Counted from the stretch's first letter, positions 9,792-18,290 are shown. The stretch: DNA of 64,000 nucleotides from Albidovulum litorale (GCF_025751495.1 NZ_JAOWKZ010000004.1:434001-498000), one strand, 5' to 3'. A program made the numbers and translations. Notes: a model not told the origin generated them from the sequence alone.

Positions 9792-10249
9792 CCGACATGA
9801 TCCAGACCTCGGCCGAGGTGCATGAGGCGTCGGCCCTGCCCTGCGCGCGGGTGGTTCATACCGGGCCGAATGCCCCCCGCACCGCAGAGATGGAGCCGCT
9901 GCCCGAAGGCGTCGCCGCCGAGCCGATCGAGTCGAAAAGCCCGGCGCAATGGGCCTATGAGCGGCTGATCCTTTATATCCAGAACTTCGAAAGCCAGCTT
10001 GACGACGAACACGAGGTGGCGATGGGCTTTACCGGCGGCGATGCCGGGGTGCTGAGGATCGAGGGGATCGGCTATTTCGACCCTGATATCGTGACCTTCT
10101 ATGGCAGCGACGAGGACGGGTCACGCAACCAGCTGATCCAGCATGTGACCCAGTTGTCGGTGATGCTGCGCGCCCTGCCCAAAGCGCCCGAGGTCGAGGA
10201 GCCGCGCCGGATCGGCTTCCGTCTGGCCGCCGATCTGGAGAAGAAGTGA
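9773..10249 (+). CDS. DUF6173 family protein
   Basis: A 158-residue conserved hypothetical protein recognised from memory as DUF6173, common in Rhodobacteraceae. Core segments are SPAQWAYERLILYIQNFE, EVAMGFTGGDAG and GYFDPDIVTFYG. It is acidic, with no signal peptide or membrane segment. I used the GTG at 9773 (GGAG about seven bases upstream, inside the MBL gene); the ATG at 9797 is the alternative. It is the last gene of the acyl-CoA dehydrogenase / MBL run. A decayed, internally deleted copy of this gene lies at 11209-11347, beyond the SDR gene. Confidence 0.8.
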   Translation: MANEDVTDMIQTSAEVHEASALPCARVVHTGPNAPRTAEMEPLPEGVAAEPIESKSPAQWAYERLILYIQNFESQLDDEHEVAMGFTGGDAGVLRIEGIGYFDPDIVTFYGSDEDGSRNQLIQHVTQLSVMLRALPKAPEVEEPRRIGFRLAADLEKK

Positions 10250-10364
10250 CCGGTACGGGCTGAGTGATTGCCCGATCCCCATTCCGTCACCAAGCAACGA
10301 AGACCTGAACTTTTATCTGTAGCGGCCACAGTTGGCGTTCGGAGCAACCAACGGGAGGTTTTCA

Positions 10365-11114
10365 ATGGCGCGTTTCTCGAATGCATCCGTTCTGATTACA
10401 GGCGCAGCCGGTGGTCTTGGCCAGCAGTTGGCTCTGGATTTCGCACAAGAGGGTGCGAAAGTTGCTATCAACTATTTCTCGTCTAAGGATAACGCCGAGG
10501 AAACCGCCGCCCGTATCGCAGTTGGGGGAGGCGACGCGATGACCTGCCGGGCGGATATCTCAAAATCCGAGGAAGTCGAGGGCATGGTCGAACGCGTGAT
10601 CGAACAGTTTGGCGGCATTGATATTCTTATTAACAATGCCGGCTTGAGCCGCGACGCCGCGTTTCTCGACATGTCGGAAGACGATTGGGATCGAGTGGTC
10701 GATATAAACCTGAAAGGTCCGTTTCTGGTGTCCCAAGCGGTTGGACGGCACATGGTTTCCGCTGGAAAGGGCAGCATCGTAAATATCTCGGCTACAACGG
10801 CTGTCGTTGCCCGGGCGGGAAATGCCAACTACGCGGCCTCCAAAGCAGGCCTGAACATGCTTACACAAGTGATGGCGCTGGAGCTTGGCCCGCATGTCAA
10901 TGTCAACGCAGTCGCGCTGGGTTTCGTGGACAGCGAATTGGTGCGTAAGTTGTTCTCGCCCGACGAAATCGCCAAGGCCGAGGACAGCGTGCCATTAAAG
11001 CGACTGACGACCTACAAGGAGACGTCAGAGTTTGTGATGATGCTGGCGTCAGAAACCGCTGGTTTCGTTACTGGGCACACGATCCCGTTCGATGGCGGCA
11101 GGGTCATGCGCTAA
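10365..11114 (+). CDS. SDR-family oxidoreductase (3-oxoacyl-ACP reductase-like)
   Basis: A 249-residue classical short-chain dehydrogenase. The cofactor motif GAAGGLG is at residues 13-19, NNAG is present, and the catalytic Ser..Tyr-x-x-x-Lys appears in NISATTAVVARAGNANYAASK. The C terminus has the FVTGHTIPFDGG ending common to FabG-like enzymes. It reduces or oxidises a keto/hydroxy substrate with NAD(P)H; the physiological substrate is not evident. The start has GGGAGG upstream. Base composition looks lower in GC than the genes to the left, and the gene sits between the intact DUF6173 gene and its decayed copy, so it may have been acquired. Confidence 0.85.
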   Translation: MARFSNASVLITGAAGGLGQQLALDFAQEGAKVAINYFSSKDNAEETAARIAVGGGDAMTCRADISKSEEVEGMVERVIEQFGGIDILINNAGLSRDAAFLDMSEDDWDRVVDINLKGPFLVSQAVGRHMVSAGKGSIVNISATTAVVARAGNANYAASKAGLNMLTQVMALELGPHVNVNAVALGFVDSELVRKLFSPDEIAKAEDSVPLKRLTTYKETSEFVMMLASETAGFVTGHTIPFDGGRVMR

Positions 11115-11208
11115 ACGTTTGATCGCGTCGCGATGGCCGACTGACAAGTGGACTTCAAATCGCACCGTTTTGAAGGGCGAAATCATGGCAGAGGCGCGGA
11201 CAATGAGA

Positions 11209-11347
11209 CCGGTTCAAGGGGCCTATGGGCGGCCGATACAGCATGTGACCTAGTTGTCGGTGATGCCGCGACCTGACCATGGCACCAGAGGTGGAGGAGC
11301 CGCGCCGGATCGTCTTCCGTTTGGCCGCCGATCTGAAGAAGAAGTGA
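11209..11347 (+). pseudogene. Decayed, internally deleted copy of the DUF6173 gene
   Basis: This stretch matches the DUF6173 gene in two pieces. Bases 11209-11239 resemble 9942-9972, and 11236-11360 resemble 10136-10262, including the shared tail through the stop codon GAAGAAGTGACCGGT. The junction falls at the 8-base repeat GCTGATCC, which occurs at 9964 and 10132 in the intact gene, so 168 bp were lost between repeats. A CAG codon has become TAG (11250-11252), and a 2-base deletion follows near 11275. The copy therefore cannot encode the protein. It accounts for most of the gap between the SDR gene and the membrane-protein gene. Confidence 0.85.
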
Positions 11348-11429
11348 CCGGTGCGGCCGAAGTGAACGAGTTGTGGAAGACCGGGGAGCGTGTTGGTCCG
11401 CTTTGCGGGACGGAGCGGCAGTTGTCCAC

Positions 11430-11978
11430 CTATGGACGAACGTCCGCTTCAGAGAGACGTGTCCAGTTAAACCCCACCAGAAGCGTCAGCAGCACAGCGA
11501 GGGTTGTTAAAGCGGACTTAAAAATTGTTGCTGAGCTAGTGGCATAAACCAGTGGAACGGAAATCTCTGGCCAACTCCAAATCATTGCCGCGATGCCGAG
11601 GTTTTCGACATAGTCGAACAGAGCGCTACCCACCGAAAGGGCAATGCCAAATCGGACAAGTTTTCTGTTTGTCATGCGTTGCCCAAACCAGCAGATCGTG
11701 GCGATCAAAGTCAACATGAGCATGGCTGGATAAAGTGTATCCACGGCGATCTGGTGACTGAGATAATACGCCCGCCCTTCCACTCCTAACGCTTCAAGAA
11801 GCGTCGCCGCCTCAGTGGAGCCATAGCCGAATGGACGCGTGTCGAAGGGGACGTGCCCTGAGACCGCTTCGATATGGGCGAGCGTGACGTTGATCATCAG
11901 CAAATAGATTGATGCACCAATCAGTCCTGAACCAACTGCAATTACTCCAATATGCTTTGACAGAATTTTGTTCGTCAT
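11430..11978 (-). CDS. Four-helix membrane protein, unknown family
   Basis: A 182-residue integral membrane protein with four hydrophobic segments: about residues 5-28, 84-102, 113-137 and 149-168. A polar loop with GHVPFDTRPFGYG lies between the first two, and a conserved-looking FDYVENLG motif lies in the third. I do not recognise the family. The start at 11978 has AAGGAG seven bases upstream. It is divergently transcribed from a Crp-like regulator across 78 bp, and both genes are noticeably lower in GC than the surroundings, which suggests a two-gene acquired module (inference). Confidence 0.75.
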   Translation of the reverse strand: MTNKILSKHIGVIAVGSGLIGASIYLLMINVTLAHIEAVSGHVPFDTRPFGYGSTEAATLLEALGVEGRAYYLSHQIAVDTLYPAMLMLTLIATICWFGQRMTNRKLVRFGIALSVGSALFDYVENLGIAAMIWSWPEISVPLVYATSSATIFKSALTTLAVLLTLLVGFNWTRLSEADVRP

Positions 11979-12031
11979 TTTGTAAACTCCTTGTTCTGTG
12001 CCACACATGCACTCAAGCGAAGTCACCCGCA

Positions 12032-12045
12032 TTATCATTTGATAA
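12032..12045. promoter_or_regulatory. Palindrome in the divergent promoter of the Crp-like gene
   Basis: TTATCA-TT-TGATAA is a perfect inverted repeat with a two-base centre, ending 11 bp before the regulator ATG. It lies between the divergent regulator and membrane-protein genes. It loosely resembles Fnr/Crp half-sites (TTGAT/ATCAA) but with closer spacing. It may be the binding site of the regulator itself (inference). Confidence 0.45.
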
Positions 12046-12056
12046 GGCACGCCAAG

Positions 12057-12629
12057 ATGGATTTACGGACGTTTCTGATGCAGTCACCCGACCTGTCAGA
12101 TATGGCTTGCGCGGACGATTTTGCATCTGATTGGAAACGAAAGCGTTTGAACAAGGGGGGGTACCTTACTCGGCAGGAACAACCCGAAACAGATGAATTT
12201 GTTCTTTTGGAAGGGTGCTTGGTGAGCAGTATTTGTGACCAAGACGGCAAAGAAGTTAGTGTCGGGTTTTATGTGGGTCCCTGCGTTATCACGCCAAATA
12301 TCGCTCGAACGCGTAACGGTGTGTCGCTTGTGTCCATTGCGGCAACGACTGATGCCCTGCTTGCAAGGATCGACAGCGATCTGCTTTCAAATCGGATGAT
12401 TTCATCTGAACCCGTCCGAAATTGGGCCAATGGTGTTCTACGGGACGCGCTAAGTCGGAAGGTAGATCGAGAGTGGTGCCTCGCCGCTCTTAAGGGGGCT
12501 GAGCGGCTCACTTGGTTTCGCCAAGCATTCCCCGGCTATGAAGACATCTTTCCCCATATGTTGATTGCATCCTTTTTAGGGATCACACCTGTCACAATGA
12601 GCCGTTTACGCACCGGCGACAAACACTGA
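12057..12629 (+). CDS. Crp/Fnr-like transcriptional regulator
   Basis: A 190-residue protein with the length and layout of the Crp/Fnr family. An N-terminal beta-roll runs to about residue 90 (LTRQEQPETDEFVLLEGCLV and later VGPCVITPN), and the C-terminal end FPHMLIASFLGITPVTMSRLR matches the helix-turn-helix of short Crp-like regulators (SxLGITPxTLSRIR). No Fnr cysteine cluster and no canonical cAMP-binding RxA motif are seen. The start at 12057 is set by homology length; its ribosome site is weak. It probably controls the divergent membrane-protein gene and itself through the palindrome at 12032. Confidence 0.75.
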   Translation: MDLRTFLMQSPDLSDMACADDFASDWKRKRLNKGGYLTRQEQPETDEFVLLEGCLVSSICDQDGKEVSVGFYVGPCVITPNIARTRNGVSLVSIAATTDALLARIDSDLLSNRMISSEPVRNWANGVLRDALSRKVDREWCLAALKGAERLTWFRQAFPGYEDIFPHMLIASFLGITPVTMSRLRTGDKH

Positions 12630-12869
12630 CAGGAATCGGCCATTCGTGCGTCTTGCAGCATCGGCCAAAGAGGGCTCAAAGCGAACTGAGGTGATTGGCT
12701 GCAGAGCCCTGGATGTCTGATGGATTTGGCGGCACGATGACGATCTTCTCAGCCCCGCCGCAGGAGCCGGTGGTGAAATACCTCAACCCGGACCGAAGGC
12801 GCCGCAGGGTCGTGACAGGCGGCGCTGAATCGGTTATTCGGACCCAAACGCCAGATCAGGAGCGCAAAG

Positions 12870-13004
12870 ATGGCCGAACACAAGCATGGCAGCATGGACA
12901 TCAAGGTTCAGGAAAAGACCTTCGAGGGGTTCGTCCGTTTCGCGACCTGGGGCGCGGCCATTTCCATTGGCGTCCTGATCTTCCTCGCGCTTGCAAACGC
13001 CTGA
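12870..13004 (+). CDS. aa3-type cytochrome c oxidase subunit IV
   Basis: A 44-residue single-helix subunit of the alphaproteobacterial aa3-type cytochrome c oxidase in the inner membrane. The N-terminal polar part (AEHKHGSMDIKVQEKTFEGF) and the single helix ATWGAAISIGVLIFLALAN match the bacterial CoxIV family. The ATG is preceded by AGGAGCGCAAAG. As usual in Rhodobacterales it is encoded away from the main cox genes, of which none are present here. It is followed after 16 bp by a lipoprotein gene. Confidence 0.88.
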   Translation: MAEHKHGSMDIKVQEKTFEGFVRFATWGAAISIGVLIFLALANA

Positions 13005-13020
13005 TCAGCCGGGCCGGCTC

Positions 13021-13638
13021 GTGTCTCTGCGTAAGCTCGCACTCTGTCTCATCCTGCCGCTGACGCTTGCAGCCTGCGGCGCCGAGCCTGTCTGGGCGCC
13101 GGATGAGGCGGTGCAGCGGGCCCGTTTCGTCTGGGAAGAGCCGACCTCAATCACGCTCTATACCGTCGTTCGCAAGAAGGGCGGCGAGGGCGCGCATTCC
13201 GGCCTTCTGATCAATGCCAGCCAGCGGGTGATCTTTGACCCGGCTGGCACCTGGCACCATCCCTGGGCACCGGAACGGAACGATCTGCATTACGGCATGA
13301 CCGAGAAGATGCGGAAGTTCTACATCGACTACCATGCCCGCGAGACCTATGACGTGATCGAGCAGAAGATCTATGTCAGCCCGGAAGTGGCCGAGGCGGC
13401 GCTGCGGCGTGCCGAGAGCTATGGTGCGGTCAACAAGGCGTTCTGCGGCAATTCGGTCAGCGATATCGTGCGTGGCCTGCCGGGTTTCGAAGGCGTGCCG
13501 CGCACGTTCTTCCCCAACCGGATCCGCCGGGCGTTTTCCGAAATTCCGGGCGTGACCGAGAAGCTGCATGAAGACGGTGACCCGGACAACAATTCCGGTG
13601 TGCTTCTGGTTCAGAAGGGCCAGTTGCCCGAAACCTGA
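13021..13638 (+). CDS. Lipoprotein with His-then-Cys hydrolase-like pattern
   Basis: A 205-residue predicted lipoprotein starting at GTG. The lipobox LTLAAC puts the lipidated Cys at residue 19. Further on a His (GAHSGLLI, H59) and a Cys (FCGNSVSDIV, C142) lie in contexts that recall circularly permuted papain-like proteins (YiiX/LRAT type), in which the catalytic His precedes the Cys; this is inference from a short pattern. Other conserved-looking parts are IFDPAGTWHHPW and GVPRTFFPNRIRR. It is exported and probably membrane-anchored. It lies 16 bp after the cox subunit IV gene and is convergent with the next gene. Confidence 0.7.
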   Translation: MSLRKLALCLILPLTLAACGAEPVWAPDEAVQRARFVWEEPTSITLYTVVRKKGGEGAHSGLLINASQRVIFDPAGTWHHPWAPERNDLHYGMTEKMRKFYIDYHARETYDVIEQKIYVSPEVAEAALRRAESYGAVNKAFCGNSVSDIVRGLPGFEGVPRTFFPNRIRRAFSEIPGVTEKLHEDGDPDNNSGVLLVQKGQLPET

Positions 13639-13653
13639 CCGGACGCCCCCGTT

Positions 13654-14676
13654 TCAGTCGAAAATGCCAGCGACCCGGCCGAGCAGCATGAAGGCGCGCG
13701 CGGTGCGGGTTTCGGCAAGCGCTGCAATCTCCTGATCGGTGGCGGTTTTCTCGAACCCGGCGAAGGTTTTGTCGAACTGGCGCAGGAAGTGATGCGCCGC
13801 GTCGCGGAAGATCGTGTCCTGACGCATCCGCCCGGCGGTCAGGGCGAGGCTCGACCGGTCGCGCACACCACCCAGCGCCGCGATGGGGCGGCCGCGTTCG
13901 CCTTGCGCGAAACGGCGCCACAGTTCGGGGCGGGCGCGGTCAGGCTTCAGGTCGTCCATGTAGATCCCGTCCTGGCTGAGCAGTGTCAGCGTGTCCTGTG
14001 CCGCGCGGATCAGTTTGGCCATGGCATGGTCTTCCAGCGCGGCGCGGAGGGCGCGAAAGCCGTCCTTGTCGGTCGGGCTGTCGGGAAAGTTCAATGCCTT
14101 GATGAAATCGGCGGATGGGACCGGCGAGGCGGTCAACCCGGCCTCGGGGCCGAAAGCGAGCGTCGGCTGTTCCTCCTCAGGGGCGGTTTGCGCGACAGCG
14201 GGAACGAGCTTGGCCGGTTTTTGCCCGCCATCGCGGCTTGAGGTGAAGGTCGCAACCGCAGTTTCGGTCTGACGGGTCGCCATGGCAATCTCGTCAAGCC
14301 GCTTTTCCATCGAGGGCCGCGCGACGCTGGCCTGCGCCTGGTTGATATAGGCGTGACGCATGGCGTCGATTGCGGCCTGCAGCCGTCGCGATTCCGAACG
14401 CATCTGGCGCGCGGTCCTGAGCGTGATTGCCGCGACCCAGATCAGTGCGACCGGCAGGGCGATGGCAACCATAACCATGATCGAGCCGAGTGGCCCACCG
14501 GCGCCGGTGCCGCGCCCGACGAAGAACCAGAACCCGCCCGCCATGACGAGCCACAGAAAGCTGAGAAGTGCTGCGATGATGTCGCCTGACGTTATCCCGT
14601 CTTCGGCATCAGGGCGCACGAACAGGCCAACGCCCATTGCGCCGCCGCCCGTAACGGGCTGTTTTTCTTCCGTCAT
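13654..14676 (-). CDS. Membrane protein with two N-terminal helices and a cytoplasmic domain
   Basis: A 340-residue protein of unknown function. Two hydrophobic helices, about residues 34-53 and 65-85, are followed by a charged helical stretch with probable coiled coil (QMRSESRRLQAAIDAMRHAY), a Gln/Pro-rich linker, and a C-terminal globular domain (SADFIKALNFPD to the end) that is mostly helical. It lies just downstream of greA on the same strand, 22 bp after its stop. I do not recognise a named family, though similar proteins beside greA seem usual in Rhodobacterales. Confidence 0.8.
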   Translation of the reverse strand: MTEEKQPVTGGGAMGVGLFVRPDAEDGITSGDIIAALLSFLWLVMAGGFWFFVGRGTGAGGPLGSIMVMVAIALPVALIWVAAITLRTARQMRSESRRLQAAIDAMRHAYINQAQASVARPSMEKRLDEIAMATRQTETAVATFTSSRDGGQKPAKLVPAVAQTAPEEEQPTLAFGPEAGLTASPVPSADFIKALNFPDSPTDKDGFRALRAALEDHAMAKLIRAAQDTLTLLSQDGIYMDDLKPDRARPELWRRFAQGERGRPIAALGGVRDRSSLALTAGRMRQDTIFRDAAHHFLRQFDKTFAGFEKTATDQEIAALAETRTARAFMLLGRVAGIFD

Positions 14677-14698
14677 GCTGCTGTCCTCCGCGCCGGGT

Positions 14699-15169
14699 TC
14701 AGACGTATCGGATGGTCAGGACTTCATAGCTCTTGTCGCCGCCGGGGGTTCGCACCTCGACGCTGTCGCCCTCATCCTTGCCGATAAGCGCGCGGGCGAG
14801 CGGCGACTTGATGTTGAGAAGGCCGCGTTCGATATCGGCCTCGGCCTCACCGACGATCTGATAGGTCTTTTCTTCGTCGCTATCCTCGTCGACAAGCGTC
14901 ACGGTCGCGCCGAACTTGATCGCACCGGAAAGCTTGGCGGTGTCGATCACATCGGCCCGCGACAGCATCGCCTCGATCTCCTTGATGCGGCCTTCGACAA
15001 AACTCTGTTTTTCGCGGGCGGCGTGGTATTCGGCGTTTTCCGACAGATCGCCGTGTTCGCGCGCCTCAGCAATGGCCTTGATCACGGCGGGGCGTTCCAC
15101 CGTTTTGAGGGTCTTCAGTTCCTGATCGAGCGCGGTGTGCCCCGCGCGGGTCATCGGTATCTTTTCCAT
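14699..15169 (-). CDS. greA: Transcription elongation factor GreA
   Basis: A 156-residue factor that rescues backtracked RNA polymerase by stimulating transcript cleavage. The N-terminal coiled-coil hairpin has the expected tip region, [20 protein letters not shown], with acidic residues that act at the polymerase active site. The C-terminal FKBP-like domain ends with the conserved [17 protein letters not shown] segment. The start at 15169 (MEKIPMT) fits the family length; an in-frame extension upstream does not. It is divergent from the PAP2-type gene and may be co-transcribed with the downstream membrane-protein gene. Confidence 0.96.
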   Translation of the reverse strand: MEKIPMTRAGHTALDQELKTLKTVERPAVIKAIAEAREHGDLSENAEYHAAREKQSFVEGRIKEIEAMLSRADVIDTAKLSGAIKFGATVTLVDEDSDEEKTYQIVGEAEADIERGLLNIKSPLARALIGKDEGDSVEVRTPGGDKSYEVLTIRYV

Positions 15170-15318
15170 TTGTGCCCGTACGCCAGCAATGGCCCCAAAA
15201 TTGCCTCGTTTATTCGCGACACAAGCTTGTAAATCCGGGATGCGGCCAGAGGTCAATAGCCGCACGAGATGATCTTTGACCGGATGCAGGAATACGCCGA
15301 GAGCGCGCGGGCAAGAAG

Positions 15319-16320
15319 GTGAAGCGGTTTTTTCGTATCGTCATGGTCTATGTGTCTATCAGCTTCGCGATCACGGCAATCGTGCGCGATCTGACCGTGG
15401 ATTTGATCGCTCTGGCCGGTGACGCCACGGTACAGTACGCATCATGGCTCCTTGCCGCTTCGATAATCTTGCTGCCCCTGTTCTTAATCGTCCCATTCAT
15501 CATCGGTCGGTGCCGTGTCGTTTCGAACATCCGTCTGGCCATATATGCGATTCTCGGCAGCATATTCCTGCAGATTGGATTCGCCTTTCTCAAATCGACA
15601 TTTCCCATGATCGTTCCTTTCTATGCCGATCCATCGCTTGCCAATTTTGACCGGTGGCTGCATGGCGGATACGGGCCTTGGGAACTTGCCCATTGGGTCG
15701 GCCACTATCTTCCCATTGACAGTTTGCTGCCTGTTTACCTCTGGGTCTGGGGCACTCCGGCGATCGCGCTGATCCTGATCATTGCAGTGACAGACCGCGA
15801 CGACGCGAGGACGAAAAGGTTTGTCTCGCTGTATTTGGCCTGCTGGCTGGTCCTTGGCAATGTCATTGCCCTTGCTGGATCGTCAGTCGGACCCGTTTAT
15901 TACGACGCCCTACTGGGCGGGGACCGTTTCGCGGGCCTACACGCGGCACTTGCCAATTCGGGCGTTGCCAATAGTGCTATCGGACGCATTCAACACTTAC
16001 TCTGGAACGCATATGCCGAAACAGGGGGGGGTGTGGGATTGGGCATCTCCGCTTTCCCGAGCGTGCATGTCGGGATTGCGGCGTTGACCGCGCTTTACAT
16101 GGCCGAACGCAGCCGCTGGCTGCTATTGCCCGGTCTCGTTTTCCTGGCCATCACTCTCTTCCTTTCGATCTACACAGGCTACCACTATGCCGTAGATGGA
16201 TATTTCTCGATCCTGTTCATGGTCGGCATGTGGTTCGTGCTGCGCCGCGTGACCCTTACAGAGCTGACCTTGCCGGGATTGCGTGCCACGCAGAACGAGA
16301 TGCCCGTCACGACCCAATAG
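15319..16320 (+). CDS. PAP2-superfamily membrane protein (Aur1/Ipt1-like)
   Basis: A 333-residue integral membrane protein with about six to seven helices. It carries the two histidine motifs of PAP2/Aur1-type phosphotransferases: SAFPSVHVG near residue 245 and [10 protein letters not shown] near residue 287. These catalyse phosphoester hydrolysis or transfer of lipid head groups at the membrane face. An FDRWLHGG segment near residue 110 is typical of the PAP2_3 subgroup. The start is GTG at 15319 (AAGAAG just upstream); ATG at 15343 is an alternative. GC is somewhat lower than in the flanking core genes. The lipid substrate is unknown. Confidence 0.8.
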   Translation: MKRFFRIVMVYVSISFAITAIVRDLTVDLIALAGDATVQYASWLLAASIILLPLFLIVPFIIGRCRVVSNIRLAIYAILGSIFLQIGFAFLKSTFPMIVPFYADPSLANFDRWLHGGYGPWELAHWVGHYLPIDSLLPVYLWVWGTPAIALILIIAVTDRDDARTKRFVSLYLACWLVLGNVIALAGSSVGPVYYDALLGGDRFAGLHAALANSGVANSAIGRIQHLLWNAYAETGGGVGLGISAFPSVHVGIAALTALYMAERSRWLLLPGLVFLAITLFLSIYTGYHYAVDGYFSILFMVGMWFVLRRVTLTELTLPGLRATQNEMPVTTQ

Positions 16321-16328
16321 AAGCGCAC

Positions 16329-16345
16329 TGCCGCGCGTGGCGGCA
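16329..16345 (+). terminator. Possible terminator after the PAP2-type gene
   Basis: TGCCGC-GCGTG-GCGGCA forms a six-base-pair hairpin nine bases after the stop, followed by a moderately T-rich stretch (TTGTTCCAATTTTT). The stem is short, so this is tentative. The rest of the gap to 16533 shows no gene. Confidence 0.4.
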
Positions 16346-16533
16346 TTGTTCCAATTTTTGCCGTTTCTGACGCCTCATTTCCGCCAAGTGCCACCTATTG
16401 TCCGCCCCGAAAACAGGGCAGGCCGCCGCGCCGGTTTGGCGCGTGGCGTCATTATTGCGTCCGGCCGCCCGGTAGGCTAACGATCTTGCGCGTTGAAAGC
16501 GGGCGCGAGCAGGTGCGGCGAAAGGGAGAGACG

Positions 16534-18183
16534 ATGGCCGAGATCGAACGGGAATCGATGGAATATGACGTTGTGATCGTCGGTGCGGGCCCCGCAGGCC
16601 TTTCTGCCGCGATCCGCCTGAAGCAGCTTGACGCCGACCTGAATGTCGTCGTGCTGGAAAAGGGGTCCGAGGTCGGCGCCCATATCCTGTCGGGCGCGGT
16701 TCTGGACACGGCCGGCCTCGACGCGCTGATCCCTGACTGGAAAGAGAAGGGCGCGCCGATCAGGACCGAGGTCAAGCAGGACAACTTCTACATCCTCGGC
16801 CCCGCAGGTCAGGTCCGCATCCCGAACTGGCCGATGCCGCCCCTGATGAACAACCACGGCAAATACATCGTCTCCATGGCCAATGTCTGCCGCTGGATGG
16901 CCGAGCAGGCCGAGGGCCTCGGCGTGGAGATTTTCCCCGGCTTCGCGGCCTCTGAACTTGTCTATGGTGACAACGGTGAAGTGAAGGGTGTTGTCGCGGG
17001 CGTCATGGGGCTGAACGCAGACGGCACGCCGGGCCCGAACTATGAGCCGGGCATGGAACTGCACGGCAAATACGTCTTCATCTGCGAAGGCGTGCGCGGT
17101 TCACTCGCCAAGGAAGTGATCGCGAAATACGACCTGTCGAAAGGCCACTGCCCGCAGAAGTTCGGCCTTGGCATGAAGGAAATCTGGGAGATCGACCCGG
17201 CCAAACACAAGGAAGGCACCGTCACCCATACGATGGGCTGGCCCCTTGGCGGCAATGCCGGTGGCGGGTCGTTCATCTACCACCTTGAGAACAATCAGGT
17301 CTATGTCGGCTTCGTGGTGCACCTGAACTACCAGAATCCGCACCTCTATCCGTACATGGAATTCCAGCGCTTCAAGCACCACCCGATGGTTGCTGAGCTT
17401 CTGAAGGGCGGCAAGCGCGTGGCCTATGGCGCGCGCGCGATCAGCGAGGGCGGCTGGCAGTCGATCCCGAAGGTCGTGGCGCCGGGCGTTGCCCTGCTGG
17501 GCTGCTCGGCGGGTCTGGTGAACGTGCCGCGCATCAAGGGCAATCACAATGCGATGCTTTCGGGTAAGGCTGCGGCGGAGGCTGCCCATGCGGCCATCGC
17601 GGCCGGCCGACAGGGCGATGAACTGGCGGCGTACGAAACTGACCTGCGGTCCGGCCCCATCGCCAAGGATCTGAAGAAGGTTCGCAACGTCAAGCCGATG
17701 TGGTCGAAATGGGGGATGATCCCCTCGCTCGTCCTCGGCGGGTTCGATATGTGGACGAACAACCTCTTCGGGCTGTCGCTCTTCGGCACGCTGAAGCATG
17801 GCAAGACCGATGCCGCCGCAACCGGCGAAGCGTCCAAGTTCCCCAAGATCGACTATCCACGGCCCGACGGCGTCCTGTCCTTTGACCGGCTGACCAATGT
17901 GTCTTTCAGCTTTACCAACCATGAAGAAAGCCAGCCGGCACATCTGAAGCTCAAGGACCCGTCGGTGCCGGTCTCGGTCAACCTGCCGAAATACGACGAA
18001 CCGGCGCAGCGGTATTGTCCGGCGGGCGTCTATGAGGTGGTGGACGGCGAGGGCGGCCCGCGCTTCCAGATCAACTTCCAGAACTGCGTCCACTGCAAGA
18101 CCTGCGACATCAAGGACCCGAGCCAGAACATCAACTGGACGACGCCGCAGGGCGGCGACGGGCCGAACTATCCGAATATGTAA
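16534..18183 (+). CDS. Electron transfer flavoprotein-ubiquinone oxidoreductase
   Basis: A 549-residue membrane-associated enzyme that passes electrons from reduced ETF (fed by acyl-CoA and other dehydrogenases) to ubiquinone. The FAD motif VIVGAGPAGLSAAIRL is at residues 14-29. The C-terminal 4Fe-4S site is intact, with RYCPAGVYE and CVHCKTCDIKDPSQNINW giving four cysteines. Length and sequence match the bacterial and mitochondrial ETF-QO family. The start at 16534 has AAAGGGAGAG upstream; an in-frame start at 16486 does not. It would serve the acyl-CoA dehydrogenase encoded at 7 kb. A terminator-like hairpin follows. Confidence 0.95.
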   Translation: MAEIERESMEYDVVIVGAGPAGLSAAIRLKQLDADLNVVVLEKGSEVGAHILSGAVLDTAGLDALIPDWKEKGAPIRTEVKQDNFYILGPAGQVRIPNWPMPPLMNNHGKYIVSMANVCRWMAEQAEGLGVEIFPGFAASELVYGDNGEVKGVVAGVMGLNADGTPGPNYEPGMELHGKYVFICEGVRGSLAKEVIAKYDLSKGHCPQKFGLGMKEIWEIDPAKHKEGTVTHTMGWPLGGNAGGGSFIYHLENNQVYVGFVVHLNYQNPHLYPYMEFQRFKHHPMVAELLKGGKRVAYGARAISEGGWQSIPKVVAPGVALLGCSAGLVNVPRIKGNHNAMLSGKAAAEAAHAAIAAGRQGDELAAYETDLRSGPIAKDLKKVRNVKPMWSKWGMIPSLVLGGFDMWTNNLFGLSLFGTLKHGKTDAAATGEASKFPKIDYPRPDGVLSFDRLTNVSFSFTNHEESQPAHLKLKDPSVPVSVNLPKYDEPAQRYCPAGVYEVVDGEGGPRFQINFQNCVHCKTCDIKDPSQNINWTTPQGGDGPNYPNM

Positions 18184-18204
18184 CAATCCCGGCATAAAAT
18201 ATCT

Positions 18205-18232
18205 TGCGGGGCGTCGGCAGCGGCGCCCCGCA
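18205..18232 (+). terminator. Terminator-like hairpin after ETF-QO
   Basis: TGCGGGGCG and CGCCCCGCA form a perfect nine-base-pair stem with a ten-base loop, 21 bp after the ETF-QO stop, followed by TTGCTTTG. The stem is strong but the T tract is short. Confidence 0.6.
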
Positions 18233-18290
18233 TTGCTTTGGGCGGTTGGCCGCACTAGGTTCAGGCGATGCCCCCGCTCAGGAGCCTTTC

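Noticed and set aside
12695-13063. Open frame across the cox subunit IV gene
   Set aside because: The 44-residue subunit IV frame with its own ribosome site is clearly the real gene; the longer frame lacks any motif and overlaps it.
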